From an uncultured Mycoplasma sp. (GTDB lineage: Bacteria; Bacillota_I; Bacilli_A; Mycoplasmatales; Metamycoplasmataceae): DNA of 51,027 nucleotides. Location of the stretch: contig CAMRBN010000005.1 in assembly GCA_947040455.1 (NCBI GenBank), forward strand, positions 1 to 51,027. Direction: 5' to 3'. The notes beneath the pieces are model-generated. The model was not told the origin of the DNA. It did not search any database and was given only the letters and a program-made list of their open reading frames with translations. Below are positions 9,835 through 24,034 of the stretch, piece by piece; the stretch's first letter is position 1, and each line of letters starts with the position of its first letter. The position numbers were made by a program, and so were the translations under genes.

Positions 9835-11088
9835 ATGTTAGATGTTAAATTATTAAAAAATGATATAGATGCAGTTATAGAAAGTTTAAATTCAAGAAAT
9901 TTTGATCAAGATCTCTTAAGAAAAATTTCTATTTTAATTTCAAATAGAAATCAAAATATTAATATTTTATCTAAATTACAATCAAGTAGAAATACTATTT
10001 CAAAACATATTAGTTTGGCAGAAAATAAAGAAGATTTATTAGAGAAAGCTAATGAAATTAAAGATGAAGTATTGCTGATGGAAGACAAAGTAAGAGAACT
10101 TCAATATGAATTGGATTCATTGTTGCCGTTAGTTCCCAACATTCCTTTACCAAATGTTCCTATTGGTGATAGTGAAGAAGATAACATTATTATAAGCGAA
10201 TTTCCTAAGATAGGTAGAGGTTTAGTAAAAGCTATGAAGCCACATTATGAAATTGGTATTGAAAAAGATATTATTGATTTTGAAAGAGCAGTAAAAATGT
10301 CAGGTGCTCGTTTTGTTATTTTCAAAAAAGAAGGAGCTAAGTTGGTAAGAGCATTATCTAATTTTATGTTAGATTCTCATATAGAAAATGGATATATTGA
10401 AATGCATGTTCCCTTAATGGTAAATTCAAATACCATGTATGGAACAGGGCAATTACCTAAGTTTAAAGATGATTTATTTAAAATTGAAAATAGTGATTTA
10501 TGAATGATTTCAACAGGTGAAATACCATTAACTAATTATTATAATGATGAAATTATTGACTTAACCAAACCACAATTATTTTGTGCTTTTACTCCTTGTT
10601 TTCGATCAGAGGCTGGAGCTTCTGGAAGAGATACAAGAGGTCTTATTCGTTCTCATCAATTTAATAAAGTTGAAATTGTAAAATTTACAAATGAACAAAA
10701 TGCTATGGAAGAATTCGAAAAAACAGTGAAGGATGCTGAAAAATTGTTAATTGCTTTAGAAATACCTTATAGAAAAGTATTATTGTGTACTGGAGACATG
10801 GGGTTTAGTTCAAAAATGACATATGATTTAGAATTGTGATTGCCTTCTGAACAAAAATATCGTGAGGTTTCTTCAATTTCTTATTTTGGAGATTTCCAAT
10901 CAAGAAGAGCTATGATTAGATATAAAGATGAACAAGAAAAAATTCAGTATGCTCACACAATTAATGGTTCTGGTTTGGCTATAGATAGAGTAATTGCCGC
11001 TTTATTAGAGCAATATCAAAATGAAGACGGAACAATCGATATTCCGAAAGTTTTAATTCCTTATATGAACAATTTGGTTAAACTATAA
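9835..11088 (+). CDS. serS: Seryl-tRNA synthetase
   Basis: Length 417 aa. A class II synthetase that charges tRNA-Ser in the cytoplasm. The N-terminal roughly 100 residues form the predicted coiled-coil tRNA-binding arm ([19 protein letters not shown] onward). The catalytic part carries motif 2 ([13 protein letters not shown]), the [12 protein letters not shown] segment and motif 3 ([16 protein letters not shown]). Two TGA Trp codons interrupt it under the standard code. The stop overlaps the next ATG (TAATG), implying translational coupling to the ABC ATPase gene. Confidence 0.97.
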
Positions 11089-12080
11089 TGGAAGAAATCA
11101 ATGGAGGAAGATTTTCAAAATTTGATGAAGAAAACTCGCTAGAAATAGATTCTAATATTCCTGCAATAAGCATTCAAAACTATACTAAAAAATTTAAAAA
11201 ATTTGTTGCAGTCAAAGACATAAACATGGAAGTTGGTCAAGGAAAAATTCATGGTTTTATTGGTCCTAATGGTTCAGGAAAAACCACAATAATTAAAACC
11301 TTAATTGGTGCGTATGTTTATCAAAATGGTTTAATAAAAATTCATTCTTTTAAAGCAGGAACGGTAAAAGCTAACTCGATAATTGGTTACATACCTGAGA
11401 GAGCTTCGTTTCCTTCACATTTAAATTGCGTGCAATATTTACAAACTATGGCCGAAATTTCAGGTTTTAATTCAAAAAAAGCAAAAATTAAAGCCAAAGA
11501 AATTTTAGAACAATTAAATTTAACTGATCTTTCCAATAGAAATCCAAATAATTTCTCTTCTGGAATGCAAAAAAAAATATTGCTTGCTCAAGCTTTATTG
11601 AATGATCCTAAAGTTTTAATTTTAGATGAACCGGCTGCCAATCTAGATCCTGTAGCTAGAAAAGAGTTGTTTGATACTTTATTTCTTTTGAAAAATAGTG
11701 GTAAATCAATATTAATTTCTTCACACATTCTTTCTGAATTAGAAAGAATTGTTGATGAAGTAACTTTTATTCATTATGGTAAAATAATTTATTCAGGAAA
11801 TTTAAGTAAATTTGATGGTCTGACTCAAGATGTTTTTATCAAAAGTAAAGACAATGAGTCTTTATCAAAATACTTAAATAATTTAGGATATCAAACTATA
11901 TTAAATTTAGGAAATGAATTGGTTGTCAAAAATATTGAGGATGAATTTAGAAAAAAATTACAGTATAACATTTCTCTTTCTGGCATTGAGGTTAGTGTTT
12001 ATAGGTCTTCTGATTTGATGTCTATTTATGATCATCTCTTGAAAGATCAAGACAAGGAGCTGAGCGATGCCCATCTATAA
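11088..12080 (+). CDS. ABC transporter ATP-binding protein
   Basis: Length 330 aa. Walker A GPNGSGKTT lies near residue 64, the ABC signature FSSGMQKKILLAQAL near 163 and Walker B VLILDEPAANLDP just after. An H-loop follows in SILISSHILSE. About 100 extra C-terminal residues follow the ABC domain, as in CcmA/NatA-type exporters with multi-pass permease partners. The start overlaps the serS stop, and the end overlaps the permease start by 14 nt. Substrate cannot be read from the sequence. Confidence 0.92.
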   Translation: MEEINGGRFSKFDEENSLEIDSNIPAISIQNYTKKFKKFVAVKDINMEVGQGKIHGFIGPNGSGKTTIIKTLIGAYVYQNGLIKIHSFKAGTVKANSIIGYIPERASFPSHLNCVQYLQTMAEISGFNSKKAKIKAKEILEQLNLTDLSNRNPNNFSSGMQKKILLAQALLNDPKVLILDEPAANLDPVARKELFDTLFLLKNSGKSILISSHILSELERIVDEVTFIHYGKIIYSGNLSKFDGLTQDVFIKSKDNESLSKYLNNLGYQTILNLGNELVVKNIEDEFRKKLQYNISLSGIEVSVYRSSDLMSIYDHLLKDQDKELSDAHL

Positions 12081-13824
12081 ATCTACTTTGATTAAATTTT
12101 TAAAATCCTTTTCTACTTGGTTCCCTTTGGGAATGACATTAATTATTGTGGCTTTAATTGGAGCTATTTTGCCTTTTTTATTTTTAGATTTACAAGCTCC
12201 ATCAATAATTCAAACATATAAATTATATATTGTAGCATCGGTGACAACAATTGGTTCTGCAACAGCAATAATTTCTGCTACATTTGCAGCATATAAATCA
12301 GTACAAATATACAAACAAGAAATTGAAGAAGGAACATTTTTAGTTTTAGTTTCTAAACCAATAAATAGAAAGAGAATTATTTTTGAAAAATGATTAGCTC
12401 TGTTTACCATTATTTCATTCTATGTCATTATATTAATATCTTTTTATATATTTTTAGTTTTGCTAATTGACCCAGGAGATCGAATACCAAACTTAAATAT
12501 TCCACCTATTAAAGATAAAATATTTATTGTAGGTTTGATCCTTATGGCGATCGTATTAGTTTTAACATTACTCTTTTCTTCTATAGCATTGATATTATCT
12601 TCTAAGATATCATCATCAGCTACAATTGCTTTAGTTGCAGGTTTGGGAGCAATTATTCCCATAACAGGGTTGATTCCTACGTTTACTAACAAACAACCAC
12701 AAACCATGATTACTAACCCAATAAATATTCTAAACACTTCCACCATTCCCAGAGATCAAACCATTAATTTTATTGAAAACATAATTGATAATCCTGAATT
12801 AAATAAAAAAAATATTTTGACACTTTTTCAAGAGGTTGATTTACATTATGACAAGATTGAAAATGATACAGAAAATAAATATGTCAATAATCTAGGAGTT
12901 AGTTCTGGAGAATGAGATGTTTATAATAATTTATTTTGATTAGATTTTAATTATCAATTATCTAGTATAGCAACTATAGCTAGTGATTTACTGATTTCAA
13001 AACAAGATAGTAACTCCATAGCTTCAGCAGCTATGATTGGAGGCTTTACCCAAAGTCCAACACTAAGTGGCAAAGTCAAAATAATCACCGAAAATATTCC
13101 TATTAACGAATTATCAACTATGCTCTTAAATACTTTACAAGAATATGATTCCATTACTCAAAGCACAGCTTATGGGAATGCTATTTTCCCATTTTTAGAT
13201 TATATTCTTACTGAATATAATGTTGTATTTGAAAAAACAACTAATAATAACTTTAACATTAACCTCAAAACATTATTTGCTGCTATAGACCCAAAAAATT
13301 ATGAAACATTTTTATTATCACCTATTACTCAAACAATCTTAAAGGATAAGGATGTTTCCGAAGATTTAAAAAAACAATTACAAAATAAAAATAATCCATA
13401 TTGAGGAGAGATTCATGCTATTGAAGCATTACTCTTAATGAGAATTAGTTTGGAAACCGGTTTAGGTTTAAATTTAATTATTGCTGACAAATTTGTCAAT
13501 AATTTTTATAACAAAAATGAAATTAATAAATTTCTAGATATTAATGAAGCTAGTGCATACTTGAGTCAATTTGCTACACCAGATAATGCTTTAACAATGA
13601 TTATTAATGATTATTGTAAAATAGACAATTTGGTATATAATCCGAAAGCCATCATCCAATTAGCAAACACAATAATGTTGACAGAAAAAGCAAAAAATGG
13701 TTTAAATAGCTTTGTATTTGAAGATTATGCCAACAAATGAATTTTGTTTGGAATATATATTTCCATAACTTTTATATTATTACCCACATCATACTTAATA
13801 ATTAAAAAACAGGACATTAGATAA
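12067..13824 (+). CDS. ABC transporter permease (ABC-2-like)
   Basis: Length 585 aa. Hydrophobic segments lie near residues 14-37, 50-77, 110-135, 150-178 and 183-204, followed by a largely polar region of about 350 residues and one last transmembrane segment near 559-582. This is the membrane partner of the upstream ATPase, whose gene it overlaps. The large polar domain between the fifth and sixth helices would lie on the extracytoplasmic side and is unusual for an ABC-2 permease. It resembles no domain I recognise. Four in-frame TGA codons are Trp. The stop overlaps the coaX-like start (TAATG). Confidence 0.82.
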
Positions 13825-14549
13825 TGTCTCTAACAAATATGAATCTATATATTTCTATTGGTAATACTAGAACAACTTTTGGTTATTTTCCAAACAATAT
13901 TAAGAGCATTAAAATTATTAAAAAAAATACCCAAGAATTTTTCAATAAAATTAATTTTGATCAAATATTAAGTGAATTCAATATTTCCATTAAACAAATT
14001 TTTGTTTGCTCAGTTGTCAAAGAAGCTAACGTAAAATTACAAGAATTTTTGGTTGGGAAAGAAATTATATTTTTAAAACACAATAATCAAAAAATGATCA
14101 AATTAGATCAATTGGACAATCCTCAAGAATTGGGTAATGATATCATTGCTTCCGCTATATATGCATCACATTTAAGTGATAACACTACTATTTTATCTTT
14201 GGGCACAGCAAGCGTGCTTTCTAGTGTGGTAAATGGTTCGTTGGCAGGCTGCATCATTATTCCAGGATTAGAACTATCATATAATGCTTTGATAGAAAGC
14301 ACCGATATGCAAAAAATAAAATTAAATTATACACCTAATAATATCGGTAAAAATACTCAAGATGCTTTGAGTATCGGTATCATTACAAGCCACCAAATAA
14401 TATTAGAAGAATTGGCTAAAAAATTTCATCACCAAAAAACTCTTTATGTTTATTTTGGAGGAAATGCCTCTTATATCAAATTAAATAATTGAAAAAAAAT
14501 TGAAGATATGGATTTGTTGGGTTTATATTTGTTTTCCATCAATTTGTAA
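13824..14549 (+). CDS. coaX: Type III pantothenate kinase-like protein
   Basis: Length 241 aa, close to the 255-residue norm for CoaX, which makes 4'-phosphopantothenate as the first step to coenzyme A. Visible CoaX-like blocks are IGNTRTTFGYF (phosphate 1), ELGNDIIASAIYAS (catalytic Asp region), LGTASVLSSVVNG (phosphate 2), GCIIIPGLELSYNAL and IGKNTQDALSIGI. The family DxGNT reads SIGNT here, and GTATT reads GTASV, so the protein is diverged and activity is likely but not certain. It is coupled to the permease gene and overlaps the convergent helicase gene by 27 bp at its 3' end. Confidence 0.72.
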
Positions 14550-17500
14550 ATTTTCATCTACAGGCAAAGATGAATTATTAGGAGTTTCTCCTTTTTCATT
14601 CAATTTTGAATTTGTTTCATGAACTACATTATTAATTTCTGAATTTGGTATTTCCGAAATATCTACTATGGGTTGCTGTGGGTCTAAGCGATTCTCAGAA
14701 TTAATAATATGTGGCATAGATCTTTTCGGTCTCATCATTGAAGGATTTCCTCTCATTGGTGGTCTTTGGGGGTTTTTGGAAAATTGTTTTTTATTAATGA
14801 TTAGATTAATATTATGAATTATTTGGTTTTTATTAATGATTCAATTCATTTCGTTAATTTTAATTACAGGATATTTTTTAATTAATAAAAAATTTTTTAA
14901 ATCTCTGTCAACCACATAATCTTCATATGATTTAAAATATGAGAAATTATCAATTAAAAACCCTTGAATGAAATTTTGTGTAAATTTATCGATAATAGCA
15001 ACATCAATTTTCATAGTTCCAATTGAAAAATTCTTAATAACTTCAACACCTGCTGAATTATCCAATCCTTTTTTAACACCATCAATAAATGAATCTAAAA
15101 GTTTATTTTTTGCTATTTCTAAAATTGAAGGTTTACTAGTAGAAGCCACTCTTGTAATATAATTTTTCTTTTGTTCTTCAGTAAAATCTAAAAATTTCAA
15201 TCATTCTTTAAAAACGTTGATATCTTCACTACCACTAGGATTATTGATATCCTCCGCCTTAATTGATTTAATAATAATCATTTTATCTTTAGCTCTTGAA
15301 ATAGCAACGTTAAGTGCGTTTTTACCACCAGATTTTGCTACATATGAAGAATGTAGTTTTGTATGCTTATCATAAACAATAGTCATGATAACCAAGTCTG
15401 CTTCATCACCTTGAATATTTTCAATATTTCTAATTAACAAATGATTAGTCGCCATTGCTTGTTCAATTATTGGATATTGAGTAAATATCAACTTTTCTAT
15501 TTGTGCTTGTTGAGATCCATTAAAACACAATAAAATTATTTTTTTATAGTTAGATAAATTATTAGTAACTTCTCTAATAGCTACTTCTATTTCAATTGCA
15601 TTTGTTGAGTCAACTCAAACACCATCAACATTAATAACGTCAATCGGTGTTATTTTTTCTGTAGAATTGACATCCACAACATCTAATTCACCCTTGTAAA
15701 ATGTTTCCGAATTAAATGTCATTAATGAAGCATGATTAGAACGATAGTTCTTATCTAACAAAATACTATATACTCCTTTGGCTGTTGCAAAATCCAACAA
15801 TGATTCAATATCGCCCAAAGTATTTTCTCCGTCAACTTTAGCAGCGAATCATCTAGTAGGTTGCATTTGTTGATCATCTCCGGCCAATATCTTTATTTTA
15901 GCCAAATAAAGAATAGGAATACCTTTTTCTAAAAATATTTGCGATGATTCATCTAGAATAGCATAATCAAATTCATTGCGTGTTCATGATCTTAATTCCG
16001 TTTCAGGAGTTGTAATAATAATAGGAAATAATATTTTCACAATATCTGCGTGTTTTTTAATAAATTGGTTAGGTTCTAGACTTGCAGTTCTAGCATCTAA
16101 TGCTAAAGCATTGTATTGAGCTTGCATTTTTTTATCAAATTTTTTAATTTTTTGAAAAATCATTTTTCCAATTATTTCTTTTAATTGGCTAGCATCATTA
16201 ATTTTGTTTTCATAATTATTTAAATTAAACTGATGTAACTTATCAATACTTTTCATTAATTGTAAATCTATATAATTTTGTTTTTTAACATAATTATCTA
16301 AATCAATATTTTTATCTAGAAAATTAGTTTCAATAATTTTAACCGCTTCTTTAACTTCTAAAGTTGAGCGTTTAAATAAGCTTGATTTTAAATTATTTTT
16401 AGTCATTAAAAATTTAGTAATATTTTTAGCTTCCTTTAAGTTAACTAAATCATAAACTAAAGTTTTTGGCAATTTTTGAATATCTTCAAAAATTTTAATA
16501 TCAAATTTATTCTGTGATACATATCAAGAAAATAAACTCATATTTTTAGTTCCATTTGGTGCTGACTTAATTTTGTTAATCAATTTCATAAAATCTTTTT
16601 CATAATCTGAAATTATTTTAATTGGTTCTTGAATAACATTGTTATCAAAATTTTCCAAATAAGTTATATATGACTTAATAGGTGTATAAAATGATTTTTT
16701 GTTCATATCTTTATCATTAAGAATGAACAAACAAAACATCCCCAATTCTTCCATTCTATTTTTCAGAACTTCAAGGGCAGCTTTTTTTTGCGATGCAACA
16801 ATTGCTGTTTTATCATACATTAAAACATTAGTAATAATATTAGAAATAGTTTGCGATTTACCTGTTCCAGGAGGGCCTCAAATAATGGTGTTTTGATTCA
16901 AAGCAGAAATTACAGCTTTATCTTGTGAGAGATTAGAATGTTGTGTTTTGTAAAAACCAAAGTTTTTTTTGAACATAGTGTCTTTTATTGTATCTTTATA
17001 AATGTTCTTATCGAATTCCACTTCTAAAATTTCGTCAATTATGCCGCTTTCTATAATTTCAACCATTATTTTTCTTAAATATCCACCTGTCGGTTCATAA
17101 AAACCAAGAGTTACTCCAGGTCAAAATTGAATTTTAGAATTTGTGATTTCATCTGCTTTTAAATTAGGTGCAAATCCAGAAAGCACAGATGGTATTTCAA
17201 AATTTTGTGATCATGATTTTTGAATAGTATCGTAAAGTTCTTGAATTGACATTTTAGAAAAATCAAAATCTAAATCAAACAAAAATCCATTTGATTCTAA
17301 AAAGTATGTCAATTTTTCGTTTATTTTAATGTCTCCAATTGAAATAATTGAAACATTTGAGTTTTTAATTTGAATATTGACTTCTTTAAGAAAAAGTGGT
17401 GCTTGAATAGATTTGTTATCTATGTTTATTGTTATATAAATAAATCCTAAATGTAATGGTCATAAATTGTTTTGTTCGTTAATTGTTTGTGCTTTGTTTA

Positions 17501-17939
17501 AAAGTATTTTTCAATTAAATGATGATTTTTGTTTTTTAAGTTCTGCAGCTTTAATGATTTCTTTTTTAGCTAATTCAATTTTGTTAGCACTACTTTTCGC
17601 TGAGATAATTTTTTGAATTGTTTCTGGAATGTCTTCATTGAATGATTTATATATTTCTTCTACTTCTGTCAGTTCCTCTAAAGCTTCAATTTTAGTAATA
17701 AATGAAGAAATATCCATTTCTGTTAAAGACAATAAAAAATACTTGTTAATTATAATCTTGTCAAAAAATTCATTACCAAACTTTTTGGCAATATCAAAAG
17801 AATTTTTGTTATTTATATTTGAAAACAAACAAGAATCATTCATTGAAATATTAAGTAAATTATTTAATATTTTTTTATAATTTTTTGTGCTATGTTTAAC
17901 AGGTTTAATTTCCTGATTATTGCTTGTTTTTATGTTCAT
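14523..17939 (-). CDS. DUF4011-like SF1 helicase with C-terminal nuclease-like domain
   Basis: Length 1138 aa. The first 300 residues include a DUF4011-like block (LWPLHLGFIYI...QAPLFLKEV). Walker A GPPGTGKSQT is near residue 356. The DEAD-like motif LDESSQ is near 658, followed by LAGDDQQMQPT, NYRSNHASLM, QGDEADLVIMT and LNVAISRAKDKMII, all Upf1-type SF1 helicase motifs. Residues about 960-1035 (KIDVAIIDK...FLIDN...DRDLKNFLL) resemble the Vsr-like nuclease end of DUF4011 helicases. The expected central acidic/Lys residues look altered, so nuclease activity is doubtful. The last 60 residues are polar, low-complexity. TATAAT sits 7 nt before the ATG. The role may be DNA/RNA repair or defence; this is inference. 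Confidence 0.82.
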
Positions 17940-17946
17940 ATAAAAT

Positions 17947-17978
17947 ATTATACATAAATAAAATCAATAAGTTATAAT
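17947..17978. promoter_or_regulatory. Divergent helicase / ECF-S promoters
   Basis: Minus-strand TATAAT at 17952-17947 lies 7 nt from the helicase ATG. Plus-strand TATAAT at 17973-17978 lies 10 nt from the GTG of the next gene. Both transcripts would have almost no 5' leader. Confidence 0.6.
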
Positions 17979-17988
17979 ATAAAAGATT

Positions 17989-18576
17989 GTGAAAAATAAG
18001 TTAATTTTAAGGGATATTTCTTTAGCAGGAATGTTTATAGCTTTAATAAATATTTTAAATATAATATTTTATTTTTTTCCAATAATTATGGGTTATTCTA
18101 TATATTTTTATTTTATTGTATTTGCAATAGGATTGGTTATCATCAAAACAAGTATAGTCAAATTTATTTTTTTTACTATGACACCAATGGTGTTGCTTAT
18201 TGTTCCAAATGTTTATTGAATAAACTTAGGTCAAATATTAGTTGAATATTTTTTGGCTATTTGATGTTTTTTCCCATTTCTATTTGGAAATCAAATTATT
18301 GAAAAATTAAATGTCAAAAAATATGGAAATAAAATTCAATTATTAATATTTTCAACATTATTTATTTTGTGTTGATTATTAAAATTATTTTTGCATGTAT
18401 TGGCTGGATATTGATGATGAACTAATCATGATTGACGAGGATCGATGTTAATTAATTTTCCTATTGTTCTTGCCAACATATTATTTACAATTCCTATTTT
18501 TATTTTAACGTTTAATAGAACCATAAAATTAACAAAAACTTACTATTTAAACATTTGAAATGAAGTAAAAATATAA
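17989..18576 (+). CDS. Putative ECF transporter S component (MPN527-like)
   Basis: Length 195 aa, about six hydrophobic segments, starting at a GTG codon. The first segment (RDISLAGMFIALINILNIIF) has the look of the substrate-binding S component of energy-coupling-factor vitamin transporters, which in mycoplasmas include the MPN527 group. The C-terminal half is Trp-rich with several TGA codons (AGYWWWTNHDW). No ATPase or T component is adjacent, as expected where S components share a common energising module. The substrate is unknown, and a different small multi-pass protein is possible. Confidence 0.6.
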
Positions 18577-18611
18577 TATAATTAAAATAATAAATATATG
18601 GAGACTTAATT

Positions 18612-20920
<2,309 letters not shown>

Positions 20921-20921
20921 T

Positions 20922-21758
20922 TTATAAAACATTTTTATTAATAAAATTAGCAATACCATCATTATCATTACTGTCTGTCACATAAGTTGCTATTTTTTTA
21001 AGATCATCAACAGCATTATTCATAGCTACTGAATATTGTACCGCTTCAAACATAGGAATATCATTATTGGCATCACCAAAAGCAAGCGTTTTCAAAATAT
21101 TCAATGATAGTAATTCAGAAACATACCGTATTCCATTTCCTTTAGATGAATTAGAAGGAATAATATCTAATATATTTTTTTGAGATTGTAATATTTTAAA
21201 AAAAGTAATTTCAGTTTCAAAAAAATGAATTAAATTGCGAATTAATTCTTCTTCTAGATTTATGGTAGGCACCAACAATTTAACTACGTGTTGATTTTTT
21301 AAAGTAAACTTATTGTCTATTTGAATTAAACTTCATTTATATTCGTCTCTTAAATTAGCAATGGTTGATTTCAATGATATTATTCATTCGTTTGTCTCAT
21401 CACAATTATAATACATAAGTTTATCGGTGTAAATAAGATAAGGATATCGATTGGTTTTTAAAAAATTTTCAATCTTTTCTAAAGATGGTAAATCTATTTC
21501 TTCTTGATATAAGGTGAGATTGGTTTTTGAATTAATGATCATTCCACCATTAACACAGATAACATGTTCATTAACTGTTAAATCTGATAATTCCTTTTTA
21601 ATCATATAATATGGTCGACCTGTTGCTATAAAAACATTAATATTCTTTGATTTTAATTTTTGTAAAATTTCTATAGTAGATGTTGAAATAGTCTTATTAC
21701 TTTTAAGAGTAGTTCCATCTAAATCTAAAAAAAGATTTTCTATATCTAACTTGTTCAT
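20922..21758 (-). CDS. Cof-type HAD hydrolase
   Basis: Length 278 aa, the standard size for the Cof subfamily, which dephosphorylates sugar phosphates, flavin or pyridoxal phosphates. All motifs are intact: FLDLDGTTL (nucleophile and acid Asp), IATGRP (motif II), SSKGNGIRY (Lys, motif III) and FGDANNDIPMF (motif IV). The specific substrate is not predictable. Last gene of the P80-P60-HinT operon, beginning 9 nt after the hinT stop. Confidence 0.92.
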
Positions 21759-21767
21759 AAAATATAA

Positions 21768-22103
21768 TTAGGCTGAGTGTTCAATTTTTGGCGAAGGAAC
21801 AACATGAATATGAGTATGAAAAACAACTTGTTTAGATGTTGCTTCATTATTAACCATAATCCTAAATCCATCTACTTGTTGTTTTTTTATTTCCTTTAAG
21901 GCTAGTTTTCTAGCTATAGAGAAACAGTATTTCAAATCTTTATCTTTAATGGTAATCAAATTTCTAGAAAAAGATTTAGGAACAACTAAAAAATGACCTT
22001 TTTCTATTGGTTTAATATCATAAAAAGCAATTACTTTTTTATTTTCAAAAATAATGTCTGCCGGTAATTCTTTGTTAATTATTTTTAAAAACAAAGTTTC
22101 CAT
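21768..22103 (-). CDS. hinT: HIT family nucleotide-binding protein (HinT)
   Basis: Length 111 aa. The histidine triad HTHIHVV near the C-terminus defines the family; it usually hydrolyses purine nucleoside phosphoramidates. N-terminal KIINKELPADIIFEN and the IEKGHFLVVPK block are typical. Its ATG overlaps the stop of the P60-like lipoprotein gene (TAATG). In M. hominis the HinT protein is encoded beside, and binds, the membrane proteins P60 and P80; the same gene order here supports a shared role at the cytoplasmic face of the membrane. Confidence 0.93.
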   Translation of the reverse strand: METLFLKIINKELPADIIFENKKVIAFYDIKPIEKGHFLVVPKSFSRNLITIKDKDLKYCFSIARKLALKEIKKQQVDGFRIMVNNEATSKQVVFHTHIHVVPSPKIEHSA

Positions 22104-24034
22104 TAGTTTGTCACACCAACTTTAGTTCTAGGAGTAGCATAGTCTGGTTTTTTTGGTAAATAAATAATTCCCAATTCTTCTAAAATAACATTAACTTCTT
22201 TAATTTTTCCTGGACGTATTGACACATCATTTAATACTAAAAATGCTTTAATTTTAGTTATTAATTCTGCATCATTCATGTACAACGAGAAAGCTAACAT
22301 TCTTTGATTATTTTTATTTATTGGGTCTGAAGATCAAGGTGTTCCCGCCATTGAAAATGTTCCAATCGCCTTTTCTTTTCCATCAATTTCTCTAACTTCT
22401 TTGATACCATCAATGGTTTTTCATATAAATTGAGGTAATAATCTAATATAATAAGAAACATTAACTTTACCTTCTACAATAGGGTCAATTCCATATATTT
22501 GTTGGCTTTCAAAAGAATTGTTTGGATTTAACTGAACAAAAGACATATTTTTAGGTAGTTCTGAAATTATTTCAGAAGCATCAGGATTATTTGTTTGATT
22601 TCAATTAATAATAACATTATAAGGATAATCCACAAAACCATTAATTGCATCACTATTGCTATATGTCATTGATAATTCAATAGATTGTTGAGAACTTGAA
22701 TCATTTAAAATAGGAGTAATACTTAAAACTTTTCAACTATTTTTTGATCCTTCTGGAGCATAAGATCCATCAAGTGCCAATTCACTATTATCAATTATCA
22801 AATCAGCTAAATTTATTTGCTTAGAATTTTTACGCACAACATCAGTGGTGTTGCGAATGGAAATAGCAGGCAAGAAAGCTTCTCCTTTTAAAAGGTCGAT
22901 TTTCGCTCTTTTTTCTAAAGTGTCAAAAGCAACAAATTTCTTTTTCGCATTTAATAAACCTGATGCATTAGCACCAAATCTTCTAATGATATCAGGATCA
23001 GTACTTAAATCACCTTCACCAGATTCAGTAGATAATTCTATAGTGGAATTGTAACCATAAAAATCTAAAGCTGATGCATTAAATTTAATATCACCAGATT
23101 TAATTAATAAATCTTTTGAAAATATTTTCTTTGGAGAAGATGTAGTACCAATTTGTTCTCCTGATCATAAATTAAAATAATCTTGAACATTTTTAATTTT
23201 TGTATTAGTTAAATTAGCTATTTTATCAGGCTTTTCTGAAGTATAGTTTCATTTTATTTTAGGTCCCTTTTCTACTAAGTATTTTTCTAAAAAATATGTA
23301 GGACTATTTATATCAAAACTAGTTGCTTGTCAATATTCAATTGCATTGATATCTCCATCCATAATGTCATTATAATCTGTCCCTCTTTGAATCATATCTG
23401 ATGTTGTGGCAGTGAAATAAAATTCAGCAATCGCCATATTTAATAACTCTGTTTGAATTCCTGTTTGAATAATTTGATACAACAAATTAAAATCAGCTTT
23501 AAATTGTGTTGCTTCTGTAGAAGATGAAGAATAAGCAAATTTTGGATTAAAATTTAATTCAATTGTTTGTTCATTAAGAGATAATTGATTTTCAACTCAA
23601 ATTTGTTTTTGATCTCTAAAATAATTAATATTTGTTGATGTTTTTCAAGCTGTATAAAAGGTATATGCACTAAATAGTTGAGTGTTTATTTCAGCAGAAA
23701 TGGCACCACCATTTAAACCGTGAATTACAACATCATTACCAATTGGATTTAAGTTCAAAAGATATGTTTTAATAATTTCCTTGTTAGATTCAAAAGTATC
23801 AGAAGTAACATCTTCACTAGGAGATTTCGACTTTAAATAAAGTTCTGCAAAAGCATCTCTCGCTCAATAATTAGAATATATTTCTTTTGCAGCAGGAGAA
23901 GTTAATCCTTCTAATTGACTAGCCAAATTTTCATCAATTTGTGGTACTGTTGAACACGATGTGACCACAGCAGTAGCTAAAACAGGTAATGTTAATACTG
24001 ATGGAATAAGTAACATTTTTTTGAACATAGACAT
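22103..24034 (-). CDS. P60-like surface lipoprotein
   Basis: Length 643 aa. The N-terminus MSMFKKMLLIPSVLTLPVLA ends in a lipobox with VTSCS, so the mature protein starts with a lipidated Cys. The rest is a soluble extracytoplasmic domain without recognisable enzyme motifs. Its ATG overlaps the stop of the upstream P80-like gene (TAATG) and its stop overlaps hinT. I assign it as a P60 homologue from position between a P80-like gene and hinT and from its lipoprotein nature, not from residue-level recognition. A second in-frame ATG 6 nt downstream is an alternative start. Confidence 0.78.
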
